This document shows positions 55,335 to 64,000 of a stretch of 64,000 bases of DNA, one piece after another. A program made the position numbers and the translations under genes. The first letter of the stretch is position 1. Every line of letters begins with the position of its first letter. This stretch comes from JABDBL01 sp963845445. Lineage in GTDB: Bacteria > Cyanobacteriota > Vampirovibrionia > Obscuribacterales > Obscuribacteraceae. The stretch is taken from the NCBI GenBank assembly GCA_963845445.1, contig CAWJSE010000002.1, positions 1,674,001-1,738,000 on the forward strand, in the 5' to 3' direction. The notes under the pieces were generated by a model. That model saw only the letters and a list, made by a program, of their open reading frames with translations, searched no databases and was not told where the DNA came from.

Positions 55335-55988
55335 TTAAACACCGAATGGAAAGACCTTGGGAACTAATCGTCGCCATTTCATTTCTTCGCCATAGTCTTT
55401 ATAGCTAGTTCCTAAATTCTCAACTAAAATTTCTTCCTCGTATCTGGCTCGTCTCAGCCACAATGGCGCTACCAAAAACAAGGCAAAAGCCACACAAATA
55501 ATTGAGGTAGCTGCCAAGGATGCACCCACTAAACATTGAATAATTCCCGAATAGATAGGATGCATAACGTATTCGTACAGACCAGTTTTTCGCACTCCCT
55601 GCCCGTGCAACACTTCAGAATCTGTCGAAAAATAGTCGCCGAGATTGTACCATCCACCAACCATAAAAAACATTCCGCTGGCTAAGACACCAACACCCAG
55701 CCACGATATGCAACTGGCTATTCCCTCTGGGTGCCCACTAGTCAAAACAATCAAACGCTCCATACCACCAAAGTTAGATGGCAATAAGTTTATATAAAAT
55801 AGAAATGCAAATACAATCAAAACGACATTCGCTAGAGATAGCAATTGAGGGGCGCGCTGAATTAAAAAATTCGGCTCATATATGCCAGTTCCTCTTTTTT
55901 TAAAGCCTTTTACTAAAACTGGAGCGGCAATAACTCCAGAAATAATCGTGGTAGCACAGGTAAAAATAGTCTGCAGATTTAAATACAT
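55335..55988 (-). CDS. Isoprenylcysteine carboxyl methyltransferase-family membrane protein
   Basis: 217 residues with about five membrane helices (for example LLSLANVVLIVFAFLFYINL and SIICVAFALFLVAPLWL). The catalytic C-terminal region has VRKTGLYEYVMHPIYSGI, the SAM-binding pattern of the ICMT/phospholipid methyltransferase superfamily, then RYEEEILVENLGTSYKDY. The substrate is unknown; in bacteria such proteins may methylate lipids or isoprenoids. It is convergent with ppx and divergent from the cluster that begins at 56325. Confidence 0.82.
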   Translation of the reverse strand: MYLNLQTIFTCATTIISGVIAAPVLVKGFKKRGTGIYEPNFLIQRAPQLLSLANVVLIVFAFLFYINLLPSNFGGMERLIVLTSGHPEGIASCISWLGVGVLASGMFFMVGGWYNLGDYFSTDSEVLHGQGVRKTGLYEYVMHPIYSGIIQCLVGASLAATSIICVAFALFLVAPLWLRRARYEEEILVENLGTSYKDYGEEMKWRRLVPKVFPFGV

Positions 55989-56324
55989 GGATTTCCTTAC
56001 ACTTTGCTCTTTGATATTAGAATTGCCTGAGCACTAGATCAGTGAGAATACAGCATTCAAAAAACAATTGTATATAAGATCCGTAAAAGTATTTTCTATT
56101 TATTGAGCCATTTCAACAACTAAAAAAATTCGCCTGAAAGATTTAACACAGAGACAAATGACAAAAAGATAATCTTCACAGAGAAACATTATCAAGTTGT
56201 TGTAAAGTAGTATCTTTTCTACACCATACGATCATTTTCTGCACTAGAATAGAATCTGTCTGCCAGCGGGAATTATTTATTTCCTCTTTAAAGTTAGTCC
56301 AACGTTAAAACCAAGAGTAAACAC
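55989..56324. other. Divergent intergenic region, 336 bases
   Basis: AT-rich, no coding potential and no clear operator or hairpin that I can support. It must contain the promoters for the methyltransferase (leftward) and for the cluster starting at 56325 (rightward). Confidence 0.35.
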
Positions 56325-57269
56325 TTGACCGAGCAACGCAACAGCATAAGCAATATATTACCCGCAGTAATTCCTCCAACTAATCTTAGAAAATCAGCCC
56401 AAATTGAGTGGCTAGAGGCAGCAGACGGAGCTAAGCTAGGCTGCCGTATTTGGCGCGGTAACGAAGACGCTCCGGTTGTGATTTACTTACATGGCATCGA
56501 AGGACATAGCCAATGGTTTGAAAACACAGCGGCTGTTTTGAACGAAAATGGTATCACCGTCTACGCACCAGATCGCCGTGGTGCTGGGATGAACGGCGGC
56601 ATGCGTGGGCATCTCGACAATTACAAAGTTTTACTTTCTGACCTCGAATCTCAAACAAGATATATAAAACGAGAGCACAGAGGGCAAAGGTTGATTATGA
56701 TAGCTAATTGTTGGTCTGCTAAGTTAGCTGCCTTATTTGCTCAATCTAATTATGAAAGCACAAACAAGACTCTCGTCACCCCTTTGGCAGGACTAATTCT
56801 CATAGCACCAGCTATATATACACGCATTGATTTTTCGCTGATCACCAAGCTTGAAATTGCTATGGAGTATATGTTAGGAGGCCGCTATCGTTTGAAATAT
56901 TGGCCCATTCCTATTACCACCGCCATGCTCACCAAAAATCCGATTTTCGCTGAATTCTTAGAAAAAGATTCGCTCCGAATAACAAAAGCAACTACTTCAT
57001 TTTTTGTTCAAACTTTCTTTTTGACCAAGAAAGCACAGCAATCAGCAAAATTCATAAAAATCCCGGTTCTCGTACTGCAAGGACAAGATGACTTAATTGT
57101 AAACACGAACAAGCTGGAAGGCTGGTACCAACAAATCACCTCAAAAGACAAGTCAATTCATAACTTTCCAGGAGCCGCTCACAGTCTAGATTTTGATGCC
57201 GAGTGGTTCAAAGAGTACACTCATGAACTTACCAATTGGATTATGACCAGAGGACAACTTGGTGTATGA
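56325..57269 (+). CDS. Alpha/beta hydrolase with Cys at the nucleophile position
   Basis: 314 residues, similar to monoacylglycerol lipase-like hydrolases (VVIYLHGIEGHSQWFENTA, then PDRRGAGMNGGMRGHLDNY). The elbow that normally reads GxSxG is here IANCWSAK, so the nucleophile position is Cys129 and the flanking Gly residues are Ala and Ser. The acid (LQGQDDLIV) and His (GAAHSLDFD) are present. A Cys nucleophile occurs in dienelactone hydrolases but is unusual in this group, so the reaction may be thioester- or lactone-related, or the site may be inactive. The start is TTG with a weak site. Its stop overlaps the next gene (ATGA). Confidence 0.82.
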   Translation: MTEQRNSISNILPAVIPPTNLRKSAQIEWLEAADGAKLGCRIWRGNEDAPVVIYLHGIEGHSQWFENTAAVLNENGITVYAPDRRGAGMNGGMRGHLDNYKVLLSDLESQTRYIKREHRGQRLIMIANCWSAKLAALFAQSNYESTNKTLVTPLAGLILIAPAIYTRIDFSLITKLEIAMEYMLGGRYRLKYWPIPITTAMLTKNPIFAEFLEKDSLRITKATTSFFVQTFFLTKKAQQSAKFIKIPVLVLQGQDDLIVNTNKLEGWYQQITSKDKSIHNFPGAAHSLDFDAEWFKEYTHELTNWIMTRGQLGV

Positions 57270-58526
57270 AAATTGTAGACATTAGTTTGTGTGTAGTTAA
57301 GCTTCCTTTTCGTTTCGCCTTTAACCACAATTTGGCTAAACGATTCTTATTCTCACAATTTAATTGTTAAGGTAACCATTGAGTCTGAAAAAGGACTATC
57401 TATAGGTTTCGGGGAAAGTATACCTCGGGAATATGTGACCGGAGAAACAATTGATCAAGCTGCTCAGTATTTAAATGAAAAATACTTTCCCTATTTCAAA
57501 GGCAAAGAATTTTCTGACAGCAGGGAGCTACAGGCCTACATCATGGACCGATTTCTATTCTTCGGTTTAGACCAACGCCCAGGCGGGGCGTCCTGGTGTG
57601 CACTGGAGCTTGCTTTATTAGATGCTGCCGGTCGTGCCGAAAATATCTCCCTAGTTCAAATGCTCAACCAAAAAAACAGCAGCCAGTCTGCCACTAGTAT
57701 TAAATATGGTGCTACGGCATCTTTAACTAACAGAAATCTTCTGTCAGCTCTGCTTGTATTCTTTAAAATTTATGGTTTTTCCACTGTAAAGCTCAAGCTT
57801 GGCAAAAATGTCGACGATTCAATAAAGCGAATCAAACTAGCCCGCCAAATAATGGGCAACGAAACAACTTTGCGAGTAGACGCCAATTGTGCCTGGTCTG
57901 TTTCAGAGGCTATCGATTTTTCTCAAAAATCGCAAGAATACAATGTTGCTTCTATTGAACAGCCTCTTGTAGCTGATAATATTGAAGGCATTGCTCACCT
58001 GTCCTCTTCAATACCTCAAGTTATCGTTTTGGATGAGTCTCTGTGCACTATACAACAAGCAAGATTTTTCATCGATAATAGGATTAAAGTCGATTTTAAT
58101 ATCCGCATTTCCAAAATGGGGGGAGTACTTGCAGCTCGCACCATTAAGAATCTCGCAAAACACGCCGGGATTCCATGTCATTTAGGGGCGCAGGTCGGTG
58201 AAAGTGGTATTCTTACTACTGTCGGTAGAATATTTGCCCTGACGAACGGCCCATTTGTAAACTATGAGGGAGCGGCAAATAATCTTTTGCTCAAATATGA
58301 TCTGACAAAAGAGAACTTGACTTTTGCCTATGGCGGTTATGGCAAGTTGCCTAATCCTTCAATGCAAGCCGGAATAGGAGTTACGGTAGACGAGAAGAAA
58401 CTTCAGCACCTGATTGAAAGCGAACCATGTATGAATAGCACTTCTTCCTTTGCACTAGCACATAGTATTTCACGCCCAGACAGACAGGATCCTATTCAGA
58501 AAGTGAAAATCGGGAGCAAGCGATAA
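57266..58526 (+). pseudogene. Enolase-superfamily (muconate-lactonizing-like) enzyme, one frameshift
   Basis: Begins MKIVDISLCVVKLPFRFAFN at the ATG overlapping the previous stop. One base is missing near 57342, and beyond it the frame continues SYSHNLIVKVTIESEKGLS to the end. The restored protein is ~420 residues. Enolase-superfamily active-site features are VKLKLGK (KxK), LRVDANCAW (Asp), SIEQP (Glu), VLDESL (Asp) and RISKMGGVLA (Lys), followed by HLGAQVGESGIL. The set points to the muconate-lactonizing/OSBS/dipeptide-epimerase subgroup. The substrate is unknown; a MenC-like role is possible but not shown. Confidence 0.82.
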
Positions 58527-58531
58527 GCATT

Positions 58532-60216
58532 ATGACTGATTGGCGCAAAACAGATATTGCAATGGGACAGTTATGGCGAAGATCTACCCATATAAGGCAG
58601 TTTAATCAAGCATGCTTAAACCCAGGAATAGCTCAAAGACAAAAACTTAAGCAAATTATTGATTCAAACACAAATACCACCTTTGGACGCAAGCATAAAT
58701 TCGATCAGATTTCCAATCTGCAAGATTATCAAAAGCTCGTTCCGCCTGCGGTTTATGAACATCTTAAGCCTTACATAGATGCAGTGATGTCCGGTAGCAA
58801 AAAACAGCTAACCGAAGATGAGCCTTTTATGTTCGCCACTACAAGCGGTACCATCGATAAACCAAAGTATATACCGATTAACAATAGTCACCTGGCTGAT
58901 TATACACATGCTTTTCAAATTCACAACTATCACTTAGTCAAAGATTTTTGGCAGGCAACCTCCGGACAATTTTTTATCATCACTAGTAACGATGAAGAAG
59001 GGCAAACGCCATCTGGCTTACCATATGGCGCTGTATCTGGACTCCTGAATAGACGCCAATCTCCCTTAATTCGCAGACATTTTGCTGTTCCATACGAAGT
59101 ATGTAAAGTTAAAAATGTAGAGAGCAAATATTATTTAATGCTGCGAACAGCTCTAACACAAAATGTTACTGCCTTTTAGCTTGTAATCCTTCTAGCCTAA
59201 TTTTGTTGGCTGATCAGCTCAAAGAGCACAGTATAGACCTCATAGCAGACATATTTGATGGCACCATAAAAAGCACTCATTTACCTTCTCTTAAATTGCG
59301 AGAGGCCTTTTCGAGTTATCTACAACCCAACAGGCAAAGAGCTCGCGTGTTAGAAAAGATTATGGAGAATGAATCTGTTCTTTTACCTAAGACTGTTTGG
59401 CCACAATCCACAGTGATTTCTTGTTGGAAAGGTGGCCCAATGTCATTTTATTTGGAAAAATTGCCCGAATTTTATGGTGACCTTCCGGTGAGAGATTTAG
59501 GCTATATGGCTAGTGAGGGAAGAGGAAGCATACCAATTTCCGATGAAGGAGCTGGTGGTGTGCTCGCTATTACAAGTCACTTTTTTGAATTCGTAGCTGA
59601 GGAAGATATGGAGTCTTCGTCTCCAAAATTCTTAACCGTGGAAGACTTAGAGTTACGTAACCGCTATTACATCTTTTTCACTACTAATGCTGGTTTGTAC
59701 CGTTATAACATAAACGACCTGGTTGAAATAGTTGGTTTCCATGACAATACTCCGATCATAGAATTCGTGCGCAAAGGCATGGGAATTAGCTCAATTACTG
59801 GCGAAAAAATTACCGAAGAACAGGTATTAACTGCTTTCAGACGAGTGACGCATCAACTCAATTTAGATACCATCAATCACTTTACTGCAGAAGTAAAATT
59901 GTCCTTACCTCCCTATTATGTTTGTTTTGTCGAGATAGATACTTCGCTGCCTATCTCTGTACAGGAGGAATTTGTGCGCCTGTTTGATCAATCTCTTCGC
60001 TGTCTAAATCCAGAATACGAGGAAAAGCGAAACAGTAATAGATTAGCCATGCCAAAATTAGAAATGCTTCCAGCCGGTACATATAAAAGTTTGCGGCAAC
60101 AAAGAGTGATGGAAGGTGCACCAGAAGCCCAAGTAAAAATTCCGCTTTTAAGCACATCTTGCTCGTTTGCCGATAGATTAGCACTGCTAGAAAAGAAAGA
60201 GGTAATTGCCAGTTGA
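58532..60216 (+). pseudogene. GH3-family adenylate-forming enzyme, one frameshift
   Basis: GH3 auxin-responsive-promoter family proteins join carboxylic acids to amines or thiols through an acyl-adenylate. Motifs: MFATTSGTIDKPKYIPI (ATP site, residues ~105-120), LGYMASEGRGSIPI and YRYNINDLVEIVGF. The frame breaks at TTTT (59173-59176): one extra T joins VTA to LLACNPSSLILLADQL. The restored protein is about 561 residues, the normal length. Only the homopolymer is affected, so an assembly error is the simpler explanation. It starts six bases after the enolase-like gene, and its stop overlaps the next start. Confidence 0.86.
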
Positions 60217-61277
60217 AAAATATAAGAATTGCGGTCACCGGTGCAACCGGATTAGTCGGCAGCCACATCAGCGAGTATTTAGCTCAGAAGGGCTATTTGG
60301 TCAGAGCAATTGTGCGATCACAAATAAATGCCGAGTATTTTGGCGAGCGTTGGGCCGATCTAAACATTGAAACTGTTGAAGCAAACGTCACTAACAAAGA
60401 AGATTTAGAAACTGCCCTTCTCGGTACTGAAGTGGTAATTCATGCGGCTGGTATAGTTGATCCTTATGCGGCACCGCAAGCGATAAATGCTGTCAACGTA
60501 CTTGGCACTCAATTAGTTCTAGAAACTGCAATTAAATTGGGACTAAAACAATTTATTTTCATAAGCAGCCTTTCTGTCATTACGGGCAACAACGATCAAT
60601 ATAAGACTACGGAGAACGCTCCTTTAGTACTATGTGGGGAATCATATGCCGATTCTAAAGTAAAAGCTGAGCGACTCGTCACTAGTTCGCTCTATAAAGA
60701 GAAAATAGCTGTGACATGTTTAAGACCAGGATTTATATATGGGACTCGAGAAAGAGCCTGGTTGCCACAATTAGTACAAGCAATTAAGAGTGGCAGCGCC
60801 GTGTTAGTAGATGACGGAAAGAAGGAAACAAATGTTATTTACGTCCAAAATCTGAATAAAGCGATTGAAGCATCAATATTCAATCAAAAGGCCTATGGAC
60901 AGATTTATAATCTAACCGATGGGCAGGAGATTACAAAAAAACAACTATTCAATACCATCGCCGATGAACTTGCAGTGCCTAGAGTAAAGAAGAGTGTGCC
61001 CAGCTGGCTGATCAAGCCTATTTTTGATTTGATATCGTCCTTAGTCTCTAAGTTCCCACCAAACCGCAGAAAAAAGCTATCCCGATTTTCTAAAGCCGCC
61101 TACAGGCTTATAGGAATCAACCAAGGATTTTCTATTCGAAAGGCAAAGGAAGAGCTCAACTATGCTGAGCTTATCCCTTTTAATATCGGCATGATGGAGA
61201 CTCTGGCTTATTTCAAACAGCAATATCAAACAAGCAGAGAAACCGGTTCGCGAAAAAAAATAAAAATGGAAGTATGA
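60213..61277 (+). CDS. NAD(P)-dependent epimerase/3-beta-HSD-like SDR
   Basis: 354 residues, extended SDR. NAD(P) motif VTGATGLVGSHISEYL at the N-terminus, HAAGIVDPYA, catalytic YADSKVKAE with Ser in ISSLSVI. Its start TTG overlaps the stop of the GH3 gene by three bases (TTGA), so it is translationally coupled. Extended SDRs of this kind include OleD-like and HpnA-like proteins; the substrate is not known. The Lys/Arg-rich C-terminal tail (TSRETGSRKKIKMEV) is unusual and may bind a membrane or partner. Confidence 0.85.
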   Translation: MKNIRIAVTGATGLVGSHISEYLAQKGYLVRAIVRSQINAEYFGERWADLNIETVEANVTNKEDLETALLGTEVVIHAAGIVDPYAAPQAINAVNVLGTQLVLETAIKLGLKQFIFISSLSVITGNNDQYKTTENAPLVLCGESYADSKVKAERLVTSSLYKEKIAVTCLRPGFIYGTRERAWLPQLVQAIKSGSAVLVDDGKKETNVIYVQNLNKAIEASIFNQKAYGQIYNLTDGQEITKKQLFNTIADELAVPRVKKSVPSWLIKPIFDLISSLVSKFPPNRRKKLSRFSKAAYRLIGINQGFSIRKAKEELNYAELIPFNIGMMETLAYFKQQYQTSRETGSRKKIKMEV

Positions 61278-61301
61278 AATAAAGCTTGGTGTAAAAGTAT
61301 T

Positions 61302-61586
61302 GTGAGGAATTTATTCTCGAAGCTTAAGGAATTTGCCGTTGACTATGCTCAGCGTCATTCTCATCCACTTAACCTTTTCTGGCACATTTTAGGAGTACCA
61401 CTAGCATTTTTTGGTTTATATAAATTTCTTACTGGCTCTTTCCTCCTTGGTATTGGTCTTTTGTTTTTTGGTTATTTATTTCAATACTTAGGACATAGAG
61501 CCCAAGGAAATGAAGTAGGCGAGGTGATTTTAATCAAGAAATGCTATCGCCTCCTTGCAAAAGCTAGAATGAGCAATAACCCATGA
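61302..61586 (+). CDS. Small DUF962/Mpo1-like membrane protein
   Basis: 94 residues with two hydrophobic helices (ILGVPLAFFGLYKFL and FLLGIGLLFFGYLFQYLG). Conserved-type His residues are in DYAQRHSHPLNLFWHI (H19, H21, H28) and LGHRAQGNE (H65). This arrangement resembles the DUF962 family; its yeast member Mpo1 is an iron-dependent dioxygenase of 2-hydroxy fatty acids. The match is by pattern. The start is GTG at 61302. The stop overlaps the next gene's start by four bases. Confidence 0.7.
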   Translation: MRNLFSKLKEFAVDYAQRHSHPLNLFWHILGVPLAFFGLYKFLTGSFLLGIGLLFFGYLFQYLGHRAQGNEVGEVILIKKCYRLLAKARMSNNP

Positions 61587-62542
61587 ACACTGAATATTCA
61601 ACTATCACCCAAGCCAGTACAATCCTTATAGATGGCGCCACCGGCTATATAGGGTCCCATTTAATTAACTCTCTTACAAAGACTTGCAGCGATAAGACAA
61701 ATATTCGTTGTCTGATAAGAAAAGACGCCGCTGCCTCTGACGTTGATTCTTTAGAAGAGTCAGGTAGCAGCTTATTTAGAGCCGATTTGAATGACACTGG
61801 TTTGGATACGGTTTTTTCGCAAGTGGATGTCGCTTGTCATTTAATTGGCAGTATCGCTCCGCGTAAAGGAGAAACTGCTGCTGCATTGCACGTTGGACAG
61901 ACCAAGCGTTTTGTGCAAGAGTGTCAAAAGGGCAGAATAAAAAAAATCATTATGATCAGTGCTTGTGGAGCTGACTCTAAGGCTGAGAGTGACTATCACC
62001 GAACAAAATGGCAGGCTGAACAAATTATATTGGGCAGCGGAATTCCAAGCGTAATTTTGAGACCCTCACTAGTAATTGGCAGAACATTCGGTCACCGAAA
62101 TAGCAAATTAATTACTCGACTAGAACATTTGATTCGCACTAAAAAACTTGTTCCTTTAATCGGCGGCGGCAATAATAAAGTTCAGCCAATCTTTATTGAA
62201 GATTTAGTCAATGCCATATTATGCTCTTTCGATTTAAAAAACATTTCGAACAATAATGATTCGATTATAGAGCTGGGCGGAGCGGAAGTAATTACTTTAA
62301 GAGAGCTAGTACAAAGAATGATGGCCAAATTAAATATCGAGCGCTCTCTGTTAGCTTTACCATTACCTATTGCCTCGCTTGCCGCTCTTGTAGCACAACT
62401 TATGCAAGAGGTTCCTTTAATCAGCCCCGATCAAGTAAAAATAGCCAAGCAAGATAATATTTGTCACCATAACGGACTAGAATCTCTGATCAAGAGAAAA
62501 CCTACAACGGTCGATTATGCCCTTGATTCCTACCACTGGTAA
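61583..62542 (+). CDS. NAD(P)-binding atypical SDR
   Basis: 319 residues of the NmrA/NDUFA9-like type. The nucleotide motif is LIDGATGYIGSHLIN, and the catalytic-like motif YHRTKWQAE keeps Tyr and Lys. Middle strands are VACHLIGSIAP and ISACGADS. Such proteins bind NAD(P) and may be reductases, epimerases or quinone-linked factors. The start overlaps the upstream DUF962 gene (ATGA), so translation is coupled. Confidence 0.83.
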   Translation: MNTEYSTITQASTILIDGATGYIGSHLINSLTKTCSDKTNIRCLIRKDAAASDVDSLEESGSSLFRADLNDTGLDTVFSQVDVACHLIGSIAPRKGETAAALHVGQTKRFVQECQKGRIKKIIMISACGADSKAESDYHRTKWQAEQIILGSGIPSVILRPSLVIGRTFGHRNSKLITRLEHLIRTKKLVPLIGGGNNKVQPIFIEDLVNAILCSFDLKNISNNNDSIIELGGAEVITLRELVQRMMAKLNIERSLLALPLPIASLAALVAQLMQEVPLISPDQVKIAKQDNICHHNGLESLIKRKPTTVDYALDSYHW

Positions 62543-62599
62543 AAATGGCAAGAATATGTCCCTCTTTTTACTAATGCAAGGATAGGTCGCTAAAAGCTT

Positions 62600-63601
62600 A
62601 TGAGCCAAAGCAATTCTATGAACATCTTAGTCACAGGCGCAAGTGGATTTCTTGGGCAAAATCTAGTGCCACGCTTAAATAGTCTGGGGTACAAAGTGCG
62701 CACTTTTGGTCGTTCAAAAAATCTACCGCCAGCCTTAGCTAAATTAGATCTAGAACACTTCAGCGGCGATATAACCAACTATAGTGAAGTTTATAACGCT
62801 GTTGTCGGAATGGATATCGTCTATCATTTAGCAGGGTTGGTTTCCTATAAAAAACGCGATTTTGATAAAGCCCATGCTACCAATGTTATTGGCACTCGAA
62901 ATGTTATGGAAGCCAGTCTATTAGCCAGTGTTCGTCGTGTTATCCATACAAGTTCGGTAGCAGCTTTTGGTATTCCTAAAGAAGGAGAAATCGGCTCTGA
63001 AGAGATTGAATACAATCTGTCTGGAATGGGTCTAACTTATTGTGATACCAAACATCTCGCCGAACAAGAGGTATTAAAACGCGTTTCTTCTGGCTTACCT
63101 GCTATTATTTTAAATCCAGGTATCATATTTGGTGAAGGTGATACTCATCCTCACCATCATGCCATTTTTGCAGCTATGTCCCAAGGATGGATGGTTGGAG
63201 TTCCTTCCGGCGGTGTAACTTTTTCTGACATAAACGATGTCGTAGAAGCATATATACATTGTCTAAATAAAGGCAAAATAGGCGAACGTTATGCAGTTGT
63301 AAGCGCCAATCTCTCCTTTAAAGATGCCGCCCTCATTTTTGCAAAATTGAATAGCTTAAACAGACCCTTGTTTGAAATACCAAATAATTTTCTCACCGGT
63401 CTAGGCACTCTGGTAGAAAATATAACGCCCCTTTTTGGTATTGATCCACCATTAACCAGACAAGTAGCTTGGCTTAGTCAGCAAAAGATCTTTTTCAGCA
63501 GCGATAAAGCATGCGCCGAAATAAATTTCCAAGCCACACCTTTTGCTGACACTGTGCGGCGCACATCCAAGTATTATCTGCATAGAAATAAAGCTGGCTA
63601 A
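62600..63601 (+). CDS. Extended SDR, dihydroflavonol reductase/HpnA-like
   Basis: 333 residues. NAD(P) motif LVTGASGFLGQNLVPRL, then HLAGLVSYKKRDF, catalytic Ser in HTSSVAAFG and YCDTKHLAE (Tyr and Lys). The closest named types are HpnA (hopanoid-associated) and dihydroflavonol-4-reductase-like proteins; which one applies cannot be told from sequence. It starts 57 bases after the previous SDR, in the same direction, and ends the run. Confidence 0.87.
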   Translation: MSQSNSMNILVTGASGFLGQNLVPRLNSLGYKVRTFGRSKNLPPALAKLDLEHFSGDITNYSEVYNAVVGMDIVYHLAGLVSYKKRDFDKAHATNVIGTRNVMEASLLASVRRVIHTSSVAAFGIPKEGEIGSEEIEYNLSGMGLTYCDTKHLAEQEVLKRVSSGLPAIILNPGIIFGEGDTHPHHHAIFAAMSQGWMVGVPSGGVTFSDINDVVEAYIHCLNKGKIGERYAVVSANLSFKDAALIFAKLNSLNRPLFEIPNNFLTGLGTLVENITPLFGIDPPLTRQVAWLSQQKIFFSSDKACAEINFQATPFADTVRRTSKYYLHRNKAG

Positions 63602-63625
63602 CGTCAGGAAACTTTTAGTTCTCAC

Positions 63626-64000
63626 TTATTTCCAGGGCAGATTATAATGGCGCTTAAGCTGCCTATTGAGAAATTTCATTTCACCAAAAGCTTGTCGACT
63701 AGCAGAATAATTACCAATTTCTCGATTAGCTATGTACTTAAGATAAAAAAGATTTGCCAAGGTAGCTATGTCAGGATTTTTTTGTTGATGCCATATCTTC
63801 ATTGCCTCATCAGTATGAGCGAGTGAGTCTTTAAAACACTGTTGGCGTTTTACTTGATCGGTCTCAATATCACCACGCAAATAATCAAGTAGGGCAAAAT
63901 TTGTTTCATTGCGCATCAGTCGACTATCATTAGGCGGAAGATTTGCCAGGTCTAGCCGGGCTACTTCCCTATACCAGTAGGCACTATCATCAATCTGATT
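63626..64000 (-). CDS. Hypothetical helical protein, TPR-like, 5' end outside window
   Basis: The frame is open from the stop at 63626 to the right edge, so the gene begins beyond 64000. The visible ~124 residues are all-helical: DSAYWYREVARLDLANLPP, then KRQQCFKDSLAHTDEAMKIW and ATLANLFYLKYIANREIG. This pattern of helix pairs with spaced Ala and Tyr fits tetratricopeptide-like repeats, but no canonical TPR consensus is seen. It is convergent with the SDR gene. Confidence 0.6.
   Translation of the reverse strand, partial: NQIDDSAYWYREVARLDLANLPPNDSRLMRNETNFALLDYLRGDIETDQVKRQQCFKDSLAHTDEAMKIWHQQKNPDIATLANLFYLKYIANREIGNYSASRQAFGEMKFLNRQLKRHYNLPWK

Noticed and set aside
56325..63601. Olefin (OleABCD) hydrocarbon pathway
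   Set aside because: There is a hydrolase, an adenylating enzyme and SDRs, but no OleA thiolase, and the adenylating enzyme is GH3-type rather than OleC-type.
1..64000. tRNA, rRNA, riboswitch or phage genes
   Set aside because: None could be recognised in intergenic regions by eye; cloverleaf or riboswitch searches were not possible.

Overview
The window is a chromosomal segment with AT-rich coding sequence. It looks like a non-photosynthetic relative of the cyanobacteria (Melainabacteria/Vampirovibrionia, possibly the Obscuribacter group). This is inferred from the long plant/cyanobacterial-type IspH, a cyanobacterial-style NAD-linked Hox hydrogenase with its hyp genes, an oxygen-dependent HemY, a polyphosphate-type Ppx/GppA, and no visible photosynthesis genes. 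No rRNA, tRNA or CRISPR array was found.

Layout. 1-2.5 kb: end of a phosphoenolpyruvate synthase gene, a universal stress protein and small unknowns. 2.6-17.7 kb: a hydrogenase island. On the minus strand are a globin-coupled sensor histidine kinase, hypA, hypB, hoxE-F-U-Y-H, a maturation protease and a diheme cytochrome c. Divergently on the plus strand are a LuxR-type response regulator, hypF, hypC, hypD and a hypE broken by a 1-bp frameshift. 17.7-25 kb: accessory genes with gene remnants: a cupin, a tiny Cys/His-rich protein, a GC-rich methyltransferase, a Crp-family regulator, pyrD, a broken aldo/keto reductase and a zinc alcohol dehydrogenase. 25-32.9 kb: lineage-type proteins with repeats (heptad coiled coil, calpain-like protease with 14-residue repeats), thioredoxin-like proteins, a hydrolase and a broken quinone oxidoreductase.

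33-36.8 kb: glucoamylase plus glucokinase, turning alpha-glucan into glucose 6-phosphate. 36.9-41.1 kb (minus): an operon of sigma factor, phosphoribosyltransferase and a HAD phosphatase. The phosphatase gene is cut in two by a 1.7-kb insertion sequence with a 9-bp target duplication. 41.3-45 kb: etfB-etfA-ETF:quinone oxidoreductase, carrying electrons from dehydrogenases to quinone. 45-49.8 kb: a thioredoxin-like protein, a lipoprotein, PCD and unknowns. 49.9-55.3 kb: ispH-hemE-hemY-ppx. 56.3-63.6 kb: a tightly packed cluster (alpha/beta hydrolase with Cys in place of Ser, enolase-superfamily enzyme, GH3 adenylating enzyme, three SDR-type proteins, DUF962/Mpo1-like membrane protein) whose product is not known to me. 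It is the best candidate for an undescribed pathway.

A recurring feature is single-base frameshifts in otherwise conserved genes (hypE, aldo/keto reductase, quinone oxidoreductase, enolase-like, GH3 and others), several in short homopolymers. Either the assembly has uncorrected indels or many accessory genes are decaying; the reads would decide.
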